Below the pieces are notes generated by a model. It was not told where the DNA came from and ran no database searches. It saw nothing but the letters and a program-made list of their open reading frames with translations. The position numbers were made by a program, and so were the translations under genes. Positions 41,875-51,165 of a DNA stretch of 64,000 nt are shown in pieces. Source of the DNA: Pseudomonas sp. ADAK18 (lineage in GTDB: Bacteria; Pseudomonadota; Gammaproteobacteria; Pseudomonadales; Pseudomonadaceae); contig NZ_CP052859.1 in assembly GCF_012935695.1 (NCBI RefSeq), positions 3,451,001 through 3,515,000 on the forward strand. The letters are read 5' to 3'. The stretch's first letter is position 1. Every line of letters begins with the position of its first letter.

Positions 41875-44800
41875 TCACGAACCCTCGGCCATGAGCAGGC
41901 GTTCAACGTCTTGTGCATTGCGACAGCGCAGGAGTTGCCCAGGTGAAAGGAGCACCGAGAAATCCTCCTGGACCCGCGCCGAGATCGCCTTCAAGTGCTG
42001 GGGACGTAACCCCAGGCTGATGAAGTCCACCGCGTCATTCGCCCCGTCCGCGAGCGGGCGCCCCAGTACGCTCAAGTAGATATCCAGCACCTTGTTGCGT
42101 GGAGTCGACTGGTTCATCACGACGGGTTCGGCTGCGTCATTTGCCGGAGCGGTCAGCAGGCTGCGCGCCCGCTGGCGATCGGGCTTGCCGTTTTGCGACA
42201 GCGGTAATTCGTCCACTTTCAGGAACCGCGTGGGCACATGGGAGTGCGGCAGGTGCTGGCGGGCGTAGTTGCGTAGCTCGGACGCGGTCAGCTCTGCGCC
42301 GCCCTGCTGGCTGACATACAGCGCACCGATGCAGACTTCGCCTTGGCGCTGCTCACCATAATCCACGACCAACACATGCCTGACCGACGGATGATTGATC
42401 AGTTCTATCTCGATGTCCGGGAGCGATACCCGCACACCCCGGACTTTCACGTAGCCGTTGACCCGACGGTCGAAGATCAAGGTGCCGTCGCGGCGGTAAT
42501 GCCCACAGTCGCCGGTACGGAAAGCCCGAACAGCTTGGCCATGTTCGTCACTGACGGTCACGAATTCGCTTTGTGTCAGCTCGCCGTTTTCGAGATACCC
42601 CAGCGCGAGATTGACGCCCGCCGTGTGGATTCGACCAACAACGCCCGCCGGGCAATGCTCGCCTTGCGGGCCAAGGACGAAGTAGCTGTTACCAGGTAAC
42701 GGCCTTCCATAGGGAATCAGCGCACGGTCATCCGCTACGATGTCGTGCCAGATGCTCCAGATGGTGGTCTCCGTCGGTCCACCCAGGGAAATCAACCGAG
42801 CTGACGGCAGCAGCTCACGCAACTCGGCAATCACGGCCGGCTTGATGTAATCACCGCCCTGGGCAATCAGACGCAGGCTCTTCAGGTCATGGGTGGTGCG
42901 GCAAGAAAGGAGCATCTCCAGAATGGCGGGCACCGAACACCACAACGTCACCTGATGCCGGGCAATCAACTGGTTCCAGCGCACCGCGTCCTTTTCCTCA
43001 CCCACACCGGGAAGCACCAGTGTCGCCCCCGCCGTCAGGCATCCCAAGACGTCGAACACCGACATGTCATGGTGAAGCGGGGTTACGGACATGAACACAT
43101 CACGTTCGGTCACGGCCCAGTGTCCAAGGGTGCCGCCGATGACATTGGCAGTGGCTCGGTTGCTCAGGACCACACATTTTGGCTTGCCGGTGGTGCCCGA
43201 GGTATAGAGGTAATAGGCCGGGGCGTCGCTTAACGACAGGTCATCCAGCGCGGGCGGAACCTGGGCTTGCACCGCCAATAGTTCATCCGGTGTTGCCGAT
43301 GGATGTTCGAGAGACTCACGTTGGGCCGTCACCACCAGATCGGGCCGGCAGTTTTCCAGCAGGTAATGCAACCGCTCGGTTGGCGCTGACGCGTCGACGG
43401 GGACCCAGATCACGCCTGTCAGCGCACAGGCCAGTGTCACCATCGTGTGCTCTGGACTGCGCGGCAGGCAGATGGCGACGACTTGCCCACGAGATAATCC
43501 GCGCGTTTTCAATGCAGCGATGATGCGGCACACGCTGTCGCCAAGATCGGCATAGTTGATTTGCCGCTCACCACTGACGAGAGCGACTCTGGTGTTGGTG
43601 CGGTCAAAGATGTGGGTTGCGATCCGGCCGAGGAAGCCTTCGCGGCACGCATCAGCGACCTGGCTATTGAGCCGGTAGTGGCTCTTTTCGATGATCGCCG
43701 GGGCATCAATGGCAAAAACACCACTTGCCGTGACTTGGTTGATCGCCTTTTCGATTGCGCTCAAGACGTCGCTGACCACCGCCGGATCCAGCACTGCGCG
43801 TGCATAGTCGATATCGAACACCAACGCGCCATCTGCGTTGGCCGAGAAGCGAATATCCATCGCCACCTGTGGCGTCTGGGTCAGCCCATCACACAGGCTC
43901 ATCGGGCTGTCCAGCGCCGAGACCGGCCAGGAAAAACCGTTGGTGATCACCACCGGAAGCACCGGGCCTGGGCCGTGGGATTCGAACAGCAAACGAGCAA
44001 GGTCTACACCTGAAAAGGTCAGGTGCTGCAGCCCTTCCAGCACATCCACTTGCAGCTTGGCGGCACGCTCGGCAAAACCATCTGGATCGGCGCTCCAATT
44101 GACCGCGATAAAGCTTGAGCGATTGGCAAAGGCACCGCTCGTTTGCGGGGCAACCGGCACCGCAACACACAAACCACCCTCATCGAGCCAGTGCGACAGC
44201 ACTTCCAGCACCAGCGCCATCAACGTGGTGTTCTTGAACAACCGTTGCCGTGCGCCCAGCTTGCAGAACGCACCGAACGCCGTTTTGGGCACCCGCAGGC
44301 TCTGCCGCTCATAGCGGGAGGCGCCCACCTGGTCCAGTGGGGTGATCCACGGCAGACGTGGCGCGCCACTGACCGCCGCGAGCTTGGTCTTCCAATAGGC
44401 GGAATCGGTCTTGCGCTGACTGACGAAATCCGCTGGCTCGGGTGCAGCCTCCGCGACCGACTCCTCGCCAGTTGCACCGTCGAACAGCTCGACCATGAGG
44501 GTGGCGATCGATCGTCCATCGAGGATCAATGCATCAAGGCGTACAAAGACGCACAATTGACCTTCCGCAAACCAGAAGACCGTGACATTCCAGGGCGAAC
44601 GATCCAGCTCGAACAACGCATGCGCATAGGCCTCGCGGCGTTCCTCTACGTAGCTGAACGCCGCTTCTGGCGACAAGGTCGTAAGGTCAACTTCCTCCAG
44701 GTTTATCTGCACCTCATCGCTGACAAACTGCACGAGTTTCTGCGCATCGATTCGTGTTCTCAGGCTTTCGTGGCGCTGGACCATCTCGACCAAACGGCTT

Positions 44801-46236
44801 CGCAGCAGAGCAGGATCCATCGCGCCACGGTACTCGCGAAACTCCTGCATGGCCACGCCGCCCAGCGGCATCTGCGCGCTGCGTCCAAGCAAATAAGCCT
44901 GCTGGAGAGCGGTCAGTGGCTTCTCGACAACTGCGGGTTGAAAAAGTGGCTGGTCCAGGACCGCGGAGCAAGCAGCCACCTCACGCACCAGCGCCACGAA
45001 ACGGTCGAAAAAGTCCGATACCCAGACTTGCGGCAGCGCATCCAGACGGATGTCCCAATTGATCAAGATGCCGCCGTCGGCGCAGGCAATCTGCGCGTCG
45101 AGCGCAACCTGAGGCCCCTGGGAAATCACCCAGTTCATTGGACCCAATACACGCCGCACGCGTTCAGAAAGAAGGTCTCCACCCGGCATATCCAACGCGG
45201 CGGTAAATACCACGGGAGCCAGCTGTGGCGAACCATGATGGCGGGACAGATCGCGCATCAGGTTCACCCCGGGATAGGCGCAATGTTCGAGTAAATCGAC
45301 CATCTTGCCTGCCAGTTGCGCGCACAACTTGGCCGGGCTCTGGGCCGCCTCGACATCGACGTCGAGAATCAACACGTTGGCAAAATCGCCGACAATTCGC
45401 TCAACCTCATCCACGAGCGGCGGTCGCCAGAAGGTCGGGACATTGAGGCGAAATCTCCTGTCTCCCGTTTGCGCGCCGAGGACGGCTGCAAACACCCCCA
45501 TCATCAGGGTCGACAGGGTCATTCTGCGTTCACGGGCGAGGCGTTGTAACGCCTGACGCTCCTCTGGGCCAAGCCATGTGCTTAATCGGTCGCTATGCGC
45601 TTGGTCCAGCTGAGCCTCGAGAAAAGGCAACGTCGGCGCCGGCGCGATTTCAGCCAAACGCTCACGCCACCAGAGACGGTCCCGATCGCGGGCCGTTTTG
45701 AGTGCCGTATCGGTGCGTGCTTTGTCGTACCAATCGAAGAAAGACGGTGTGTGTGGAAGCGGCGCGTCGGGGTGCTCATAGAACCGTGCGAGGTCTTCCA
45801 TCAACGTGCGGAAACTCGAAGGGTCGATGGCGATCATGTCCGTATCGACGTGCAGGCGGAAGTCATCACCCGCCAGCAGACTCACGCACATACGCGCACC
45901 TGGCCCCTGGCACAGATCAAGCTGCTGATGAGTCCACTCCTCACGTTTGCAGAGCAGGCGCTGCGTCACTTCCTGCTCGCTCATCAAGCGTAAATCTTCG
46001 ACCTCCAACAGCGGTGACTGGTCCATTGCAGCAATGGATTGCAGCCCTTCTGCATTCAGCCTGACCCGCAGCATTGGATGCAGCAGACATACCCGTTCAA
46101 GTGCTTTGCGAAGCCGCTCGAGATCAATGGCATGGCCATCGAACTCGGCATACAGATGAGCCGAAACTCTCCCTAAAGACGCATGAGCAGTGCGCCCGAT
46201 CCAACAGGCGGCTTGCATTGAAGTTAACTCTCTCAT
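41875..46236 (-). CDS. NRPS protein Cy-Cy-A with degenerate carrier (BasD-like)
   Basis: 1453-residue synthetase with tandem heterocyclisation domains: Cy1 (about 1-430, DMIAIDPSS at 133-141) and Cy2 (about 440-870, DALILDGRS at 568-576), both with the DxxxxDxxS motif intact. An adenylation domain (about 885-1370, [17 protein letters not shown]) follows. A C-terminal carrier-like region has Pro1412 where the phosphopantetheine Ser should be ([11 protein letters not shown]). The amino acid is therefore presumably loaded onto the separate PCP-C protein. Threonine is expected from the pathway. It is divergent from pmsC with a Fur box between them. Confidence 0.9.
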   Translation of the reverse strand: MRELTSMQAACWIGRTAHASLGRVSAHLYAEFDGHAIDLERLRKALERVCLLHPMLRVRLNAEGLQSIAAMDQSPLLEVEDLRLMSEQEVTQRLLCKREEWTHQQLDLCQGPGARMCVSLLAGDDFRLHVDTDMIAIDPSSFRTLMEDLARFYEHPDAPLPHTPSFFDWYDKARTDTALKTARDRDRLWWRERLAEIAPAPTLPFLEAQLDQAHSDRLSTWLGPEERQALQRLARERRMTLSTLMMGVFAAVLGAQTGDRRFRLNVPTFWRPPLVDEVERIVGDFANVLILDVDVEAAQSPAKLCAQLAGKMVDLLEHCAYPGVNLMRDLSRHHGSPQLAPVVFTAALDMPGGDLLSERVRRVLGPMNWVISQGPQVALDAQIACADGGILINWDIRLDALPQVWVSDFFDRFVALVREVAACSAVLDQPLFQPAVVEKPLTALQQAYLLGRSAQMPLGGVAMQEFREYRGAMDPALLRSRLVEMVQRHESLRTRIDAQKLVQFVSDEVQINLEEVDLTTLSPEAAFSYVEERREAYAHALFELDRSPWNVTVFWFAEGQLCVFVRLDALILDGRSIATLMVELFDGATGEESVAEAAPEPADFVSQRKTDSAYWKTKLAAVSGAPRLPWITPLDQVGASRYERQSLRVPKTAFGAFCKLGARQRLFKNTTLMALVLEVLSHWLDEGGLCVAVPVAPQTSGAFANRSSFIAVNWSADPDGFAERAAKLQVDVLEGLQHLTFSGVDLARLLFESHGPGPVLPVVITNGFSWPVSALDSPMSLCDGLTQTPQVAMDIRFSANADGALVFDIDYARAVLDPAVVSDVLSAIEKAINQVTASGVFAIDAPAIIEKSHYRLNSQVADACREGFLGRIATHIFDRTNTRVALVSGERQINYADLGDSVCRIIAALKTRGLSRGQVVAICLPRSPEHTMVTLACALTGVIWVPVDASAPTERLHYLLENCRPDLVVTAQRESLEHPSATPDELLAVQAQVPPALDDLSLSDAPAYYLYTSGTTGKPKCVVLSNRATANVIGGTLGHWAVTERDVFMSVTPLHHDMSVFDVLGCLTAGATLVLPGVGEEKDAVRWNQLIARHQVTLWCSVPAILEMLLSCRTTHDLKSLRLIAQGGDYIKPAVIAELRELLPSARLISLGGPTETTIWSIWHDIVADDRALIPYGRPLPGNSYFVLGPQGEHCPAGVVGRIHTAGVNLALGYLENGELTQSEFVTVSDEHGQAVRAFRTGDCGHYRRDGTLIFDRRVNGYVKVRGVRVSLPDIEIELINHPSVRHVLVVDYGEQRQGEVCIGALYVSQQGGAELTASELRNYARQHLPHSHVPTRFLKVDELPLSQNGKPDRQRARSLLTAPANDAAEPVVMNQSTPRNKVLDIYLSVLGRPLADGANDAVDFISLGLRPQHLKAISARVQEDFSVLLSPGQLLRCRNAQDVERLLMAEGS

Positions 46237-46287
46237 GGCTCACTCATGTGATTGACAAATCTAAATGATTAGCGTCCCCTATTAGAA

Positions 46288-46306
46288 ACGATAATGATTA
46301 TATTTC
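46288..46306. promoter_or_regulatory. Fur box between divergent NRPS and pmsC genes
   Basis: GATAATGATTATATTTC starting at 46290 matches the first nine bases of the 19-base Fur consensus and most of the rest. It is placed to control both the leftward NRPS gene and the rightward pmsCEAB operon. Confidence 0.65.
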
Positions 46307-46350
46307 AAGACTTAATTTTTGATCGATAGGCCACGGAGGCTTCCCCCAAA

Positions 46351-47526
46351 ATGAGAACGGGCACCCTAAGAACGAACGAGATGGAAGAGGTGCAAGTCGT
46401 TGATGAAAAACAGAGTTTTTCATTCACCTCCGGCGACCGCGAATTAGCGGTTACCGGGATGCTGCAGAGGATCGAAACACCTGCCATTGGCGGCGATGAC
46501 GCCAATAGCCTGTTCCAGAAAACGGTTGCGCAAGCCCTTGATCGAGCGCGCAAAGCTGGCCAGAGCAACCCGATCATCGTCGGCGCCATTCCTTTCGATC
46601 CCGCTGAAGCCTCTTGCCTCTACATCCCTGAACACGCGCAGTGGCGAACACGAAACACCCTCGCGCAAGTCAGCGCAGCAACACTGCCTGAGCTGATCGA
46701 ACAGAAGAACATTCCGGACGAGCAAGCCTTCAAGCGAGCGGTGGAACACGCCATCGTCAACTTCCGTCACAGCGACGTGCGCAAGGCCGTGCTCTCAGTG
46801 CAGAGAGAATTGGTGTTTGCCAAGGACGTGGATGTGAATGCCATGCAGCACAACCTGCGGGCGCAGAACCCGAGCGGCTATCACTTCCGTGTGCCAATGC
46901 CCGATGGCGCCACGCTGATCGGTGTCAGCCCCGAACTACTGGTTCGCAAGGAAGGCCTGAGCTTTCTGTCTAACCCTTTGGCAGGCTCGGCCAAGCGAAT
47001 GGCCGACCCAGAAGCCGACCGGCGCAATGCAGACTGGCTGTCAGCGTCGGAAAAAGATCACTACGAACACGGTTTCGTGACGCAGGACATCGTCAGCCAG
47101 CTCGGGGAGCTGTGCACGCAGCTGAATGTGCCGCAACGCCCCTCCCTCATCAGCACGCCTGCACTCTGGCACCTCTCCACCCGCATCGAAGGCACGCTGG
47201 CAGATCCGACCGTTTCGGCCTTGCAGCTTGCCTGCCGCCTGCACCCCACGCCCGCCGTCTGCGGCTTCCCCACTGAGCGCGCGCGGCGCCTGATCCGCTT
47301 CGTCGAACCCTTCGAACGCGGCCTGTTCACCGGCATGGTGGGTTGGTGCGATGCCCAGGGCAATGGCGAATGGGTCGTGACGATTCGCTGCGGCACCGTC
47401 AAGCGCAACAGCGTCCGCCTATTCGCCGGCGCAGGCATCGTTGAAGCCTCAAGCCCCGACTCCGAATGGACAGAAGTCCAGACCAAACTCGGCACCATGC
47501 TGCGTGCATGTGGATTGGCCCACTAA
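46351..47526 (+). CDS. pmsC: Isochorismate synthase PmsC
   Basis: 391-residue chorismate-binding enzyme of the EntC/DhbC group that turns chorismate into isochorismate. Visible motifs are GVSPELLVRKEG, NPLAGSAKRM, HGFVTQDIVSQL, HPTPAVCGFPTERARRLI and the C-terminal FAGAGIVEASSPDSEWTE. It is the first gene of pmsC-E-A-B. The start follows GGAGG at 46335; an ATG at 46381 is the alternative. Together with PmsB it supplies salicylate. Confidence 0.93.
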   Translation: MRTGTLRTNEMEEVQVVDEKQSFSFTSGDRELAVTGMLQRIETPAIGGDDANSLFQKTVAQALDRARKAGQSNPIIVGAIPFDPAEASCLYIPEHAQWRTRNTLAQVSAATLPELIEQKNIPDEQAFKRAVEHAIVNFRHSDVRKAVLSVQRELVFAKDVDVNAMQHNLRAQNPSGYHFRVPMPDGATLIGVSPELLVRKEGLSFLSNPLAGSAKRMADPEADRRNADWLSASEKDHYEHGFVTQDIVSQLGELCTQLNVPQRPSLISTPALWHLSTRIEGTLADPTVSALQLACRLHPTPAVCGFPTERARRLIRFVEPFERGLFTGMVGWCDAQGNGEWVVTIRCGTVKRNSVRLFAGAGIVEASSPDSEWTEVQTKLGTMLRACGLAH

Positions 47527-47552
47527 CTCGAATTTTCTCACGCGTGAACACT

Positions 47553-49388
47553 ATGACTATTGAATTTAACCACTGGCCCCTGGACAGAGCACAACGCTAT
47601 CGGGACAAAGGCTATTGGATCGACAAACCCCTCACACAGATCCTTCAGCTACGCAGCCAATCACAACCCCACGCGCCAGCGATTATTTGCGGTGAACGTT
47701 GCTTCAGCTATGCCGAGTTGGACCAACTGTCCTCCAACCTGGCCTCGCGGCTGTCGGCCAGCGGGCTTGGCAAAGGCGACACCGCTTTGGTGCAGTTGCC
47801 CAACATCGCGGAGTTTTACATTGTCCTCTTCGCCCTGCTCAAGGCCGGGATCGCGCCCCTCAACGCGCTCTACAGCCATCGAAAACTCGAGCTCAAGAGC
47901 TACGCCAAGCAAATCGAACCAAGGCTGCTGATTGCCTCCCGCGAGCATGAAGTCTTCCGTAGCGACAGCTATATCGCCGACTTCAAGGAGGTGGGCTCAA
48001 GCCCTGAAATCACCTTGCTGCTGGGCGAGCAACGTCACGAAAACAACCTCGCTGACTGGATCAAAACTCCGAGCGAGAGCCGCGCGAACTTCTCCCCCAC
48101 CGAAGCAGGCGAAGTGGCGTTGTTCCAACTGTCTGGCGGCAGCACGGGCACACCCAAACTCATCCCGCGCACCCATAACGACTATCACTACAACGCCCGG
48201 GCAAGTGCCGAAATATGCGAGCTCACATCACGGACACGCTTCCTGTGCGCCCTGCCTGCCGCCCATAACTTCTTGCTCAGTTCCCCCGGTGGCCTCGGCG
48301 TCCTGTATGCAGGCGGCTGCATCGTCATGGCCCCCAGCCCTGAGCCCTTGACCTGTTTTTCGATCATCCAGCGCCAAGAGATCAATACCGTAGCCCTGGT
48401 GCCAAGTGCAGTCGCCTTGTGGTTGCAGGCAGCGCCGGAGCATAAAGAGCAACTGCAATCGCTGGAATTCCTCCAGGTCGGTGGCGCCTGTTTCGCCGAC
48501 TCGCTGGCGCGCCAGGTTCCCGGTGTACTCGGCTGCAAACTGCAGCAGGTATTCGGGATGGCCGAAGGCCTGATCAACTACACCCGGGTGAACGACTCCG
48601 ACGAGCAGATTTTTACCACCCAGGGCCGTCCGATCAGCCCCGACGACGAAATCAAAATTGTCGACGAGCAAGGTCTCCCCGTCCCGGACGGCGAGCCTGG
48701 CATGCTCGCCACGCGCGGCCCCTACACCTTTTGCGGGTACTACCGAAGCCCCGAGCAGAATGCCCAGGCGTTCGATGATGAGGGTTACTACTATTCCGGC
48801 GATCTCGTCCAACGCATGCCAACCGGCGATTTGCGTGTGGTCGGCAGGGTCAAGGACCAGATCAACCGTGGCGGTGAAAAAGTCGCCTCGGAGGAAATCG
48901 AAAACCTCATCGTCCTCCACCCGGACGTGACCCACGCAGGCCTGGTGGCCATGCCCGACGACAGGCTGGGAGAAAAGAGCTGCGCCTTCGTCGTCTCGCG
49001 CAACCCCAACCTGAAACCGCCCGCGCTGAGACGCCACCTGATGGAACTCGGTATCGCCGAATACAAACTGCCCGATCGCATCCGGCTCATCGAGACCATG
49101 CCGCTGACGGCCGTGGGCAAGATCGACAAGAAACATCTGCGCCAGCTCCTGGCGGCGGAAACCACCCGCGCCTGGTTGCAAACTCGCGTGCTGCAACTCG
49201 TCGAGGACTGCGAAGACCTGGATCCGGAGGAAAACCTGATTTTCTACGGTCTCGACTCCTTGCAAGTGATGAAGCTCGCAGCCGAACTCAAGGAGCGCGG
49301 TATCGCCGTCAGCTTCGAAGAACTGGCGGATTCGCCCACGCTCGCCAGTTGGTGGTCGCTGGTAGACACGAGGCAAAAAGCCGCCTGA
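47553..49388 (+). CDS. pmsE: Salicyl-AMP ligase with aryl carrier domain PmsE
   Basis: 611-residue protein: an EntE-like adenylation domain (residues about 15-530; LSGGSTGTPKLIPRTHNDYH, RTRFLCALPAAHNF, GRVKDQINRGGEKVASEEIE) fused to an aryl carrier domain (about 535-605) with the Ser569 motif YGLDSLQVM. It activates salicylate and holds it as thioester, combining the BasE and BasF carrier roles. A long upstream frame from 47466 overlaps pmsC; the ATG at 47553 (MTIEFNHWPL) gives the family-typical start, although no strong ribosome site is seen. Confidence 0.93.
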   Translation: MTIEFNHWPLDRAQRYRDKGYWIDKPLTQILQLRSQSQPHAPAIICGERCFSYAELDQLSSNLASRLSASGLGKGDTALVQLPNIAEFYIVLFALLKAGIAPLNALYSHRKLELKSYAKQIEPRLLIASREHEVFRSDSYIADFKEVGSSPEITLLLGEQRHENNLADWIKTPSESRANFSPTEAGEVALFQLSGGSTGTPKLIPRTHNDYHYNARASAEICELTSRTRFLCALPAAHNFLLSSPGGLGVLYAGGCIVMAPSPEPLTCFSIIQRQEINTVALVPSAVALWLQAAPEHKEQLQSLEFLQVGGACFADSLARQVPGVLGCKLQQVFGMAEGLINYTRVNDSDEQIFTTQGRPISPDDEIKIVDEQGLPVPDGEPGMLATRGPYTFCGYYRSPEQNAQAFDDEGYYYSGDLVQRMPTGDLRVVGRVKDQINRGGEKVASEEIENLIVLHPDVTHAGLVAMPDDRLGEKSCAFVVSRNPNLKPPALRRHLMELGIAEYKLPDRIRLIETMPLTAVGKIDKKHLRQLLAAETTRAWLQTRVLQLVEDCEDLDPEENLIFYGLDSLQVMKLAAELKERGIAVSFEELADSPTLASWWSLVDTRQKAA

Positions 49389-49427
49389 CTGGGCGGCTCC
49401 GCCAAGTCGATTTAAAAGGAGTTAGAA

Positions 49428-50642
49428 ATGACTTTATCCACTGCCGACCAAAGCAGGCTTGAGAGCTTCTGGCAGCACTGCGTGACGAATCAGTACTTCA
49501 ACATTGGATACCCCGAATCAGCAGACTTTGATTACTCCCAGCTGCATCGCTTCTTGCAGTTTTCGATCAACAACTGCGGGGACTGGAACGAGTACAGCAA
49601 CTACCTGTTGAACTCGTTCGACTTTGAAAAAGACGTCATGACGTACTTCGCCGAGCTGTTCAGCATTGCGCTCGAAGACAGCTGGGGCTACGTCACCAAT
49701 GGGGGCACGGAGGGCAACATGTTTGGTTGCTACCTGGGTCGTGAACTGTTCCCGGATGGCACGCTGTATTACTCGAAAGACACCCATTACTCCGTGGCGA
49801 AAATCGTCAAATTGCTGCGGATCAAATGCCGTGCGGTTGAGTCATTGCCCAATGGCGAAATCGACTACGACGACCTGATGGCGAAAATAACCGCCGACCA
49901 GGAACCTCACCCCATCATCTTCGCCAACATCGGCACCACGATGTGTGGGGCCGTTGATAACATCGCGACCATCCAACAGCGCCTGCATCAGGCAGGCATT
50001 GCCCGTCACGACTATTACCTGCACGCCGACGCGGCGCTGAGCGGGATGATTCTGCCCTTCGTCGATCACCCGCAGCCCTTCTCGTTTGCCGACGGCATCG
50101 ACTCGATCTGTGTCTCCGGCCACAAGATGATCGGCTCGCCTATTCCTTGCGGAATCGTCGTGGCCAAACGCAAGAACGTCGCGCGCATCTCGGTGGAAGT
50201 GGACTATATCCGGGCCCATGACAAGACCATCAGCGGCTCCCGCAACGGTCACACCCCACTGATGATGTGGGCAGCACTGCGCAGCCACTCGTTGGCTGAT
50301 TGGCGCCATCGGATCAAGCACAGCCTGGACACGGCGCAGTACGCCGTCGACCGATTCCAGGCCTCAGGCATTGATGCCTGGCGCAACGAAAACTCCATCA
50401 CTGTGGTGTTCCCGTGCCCGTCAGAGCGGATCGCGACGAAATACTGCCTGGCGACCTCCGGCCATACCGCACACCTGATCACCACGCCTCATCATCACGA
50501 CAACAGCATGATCGACGCCTTGATCGACGAAGTGGCTGCCGAAGCTCAGCTGGAGGCCTGGCGATCCAAGCGAGCACCCGCCAGACAAGCGGTCGGCGAG
50601 CGACTGCCGACAGCGTCATTCAACTTGCGTACTCACTATTGA
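49428..50642 (+). CDS. pmsA: Pyridoxal-phosphate histidine decarboxylase PmsA
   Basis: 404-residue PLP enzyme of the group II decarboxylase family (close to BasG and enteric histidine decarboxylases). The PLP lysine lies in [16 protein letters not shown], the cofactor-stacking region is [14 protein letters not shown] and the Asp contact is [11 protein letters not shown]. It makes histamine for N-hydroxylation and incorporation. The start follows AAGGAGTTAGAA. It is third in the operon, 39 bases after pmsE. Confidence 0.95.
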   Translation: MTLSTADQSRLESFWQHCVTNQYFNIGYPESADFDYSQLHRFLQFSINNCGDWNEYSNYLLNSFDFEKDVMTYFAELFSIALEDSWGYVTNGGTEGNMFGCYLGRELFPDGTLYYSKDTHYSVAKIVKLLRIKCRAVESLPNGEIDYDDLMAKITADQEPHPIIFANIGTTMCGAVDNIATIQQRLHQAGIARHDYYLHADAALSGMILPFVDHPQPFSFADGIDSICVSGHKMIGSPIPCGIVVAKRKNVARISVEVDYIRAHDKTISGSRNGHTPLMMWAALRSHSLADWRHRIKHSLDTAQYAVDRFQASGIDAWRNENSITVVFPCPSERIATKYCLATSGHTAHLITTPHHHDNSMIDALIDEVAAEAQLEAWRSKRAPARQAVGERLPTASFNLRTHY

Positions 50643-50655
50643 AAGAGACACACCT

Positions 50656-50979
50656 ATGCCGCCACTGAAAGCGCCTGAAGCCTGCGAGAACCTCAACGAC
50701 ATTCGGGCGGGCATCGACTTTTTCGATCGTCAGATCCTCGAATCACTGCAAAAACGCCTGCGTTACGTGAAGGCTGCGGCGCAGTTCAAAGCCAACGAAC
50801 AAGAGATTCCGGCACCCGAACGGGTCGCGGCCATGCTTGAGGAGCGCCGTGAATGGGCGGTAGAGGCCGGGTTTGACGTAGCCTTCGTCGAGAAACTCTA
50901 CGAGCAGATCATTCACTGGAATATTCAGCAGCAGATTCTGCATTGGCGGGCCACCCATTCGGAGCAGCCCCAGGCGTAA
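50656..50979 (+). CDS. pmsB: Isochorismate-pyruvate lyase PmsB
   Basis: 107-residue enzyme of the PchB/chorismate-mutase fold: INRAG-like N-terminal helix NDIRAGIDFFDRQILESLQK, then RYVKAAAQFKANEQEIPAPE and RVAAMLEERREWAVEAGFD. It splits isochorismate into salicylate and pyruvate. Its presence instead of an isochorismatase points to salicylate, hence pseudomonine rather than acinetobactin. It is the last gene before a strong terminator. Confidence 0.93.
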   Translation: MPPLKAPEACENLNDIRAGIDFFDRQILESLQKRLRYVKAAAQFKANEQEIPAPERVAAMLEERREWAVEAGFDVAFVEKLYEQIIHWNIQQQILHWRATHSEQPQA

Positions 50980-51013
50980 ATTCTCAGTTCGACTGACCCG
51001 ATAAGGGCAACAG

Positions 51014-51040
51014 AAAGCCTGCATTGATGCAGGCTTTTTT
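51014..51040 (+). terminator. Rho-independent terminator after pmsB
   Basis: AAAGCCTGC, loop ATTGAT, GCAGGCTTT followed by TTT, 34 bases after the pmsB stop. The stem sequence recurs at 27643 and 55636. Confidence 0.9.
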
Positions 51041-51165
51041 ATTGCCGGGCTCCACGACCTGGGAACGGGACCGGTCAGCGGCTACCATTGAAAGCGCAAG
51101 ACTTCCAGCCGAAAAGCCGGATAATGGCGGCCAAATCGTTTAGCTCGTTATTCTGGTAATCGCGC

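Noticed and set aside
44143..45294. 383-codon plus-strand frame inside the Cy-Cy-A gene
   Set aside because: The minus strand carries Cy-domain motifs throughout; the plus frame has no family match by eye.
41875..50979. Pyochelin or acinetobactin instead of pseudomonine
   Set aside because: A histidine decarboxylase and N-hydroxylase exclude pyochelin. An isochorismate-pyruvate lyase and no isochorismatase point to salicylate, not 2,3-dihydroxybenzoate.
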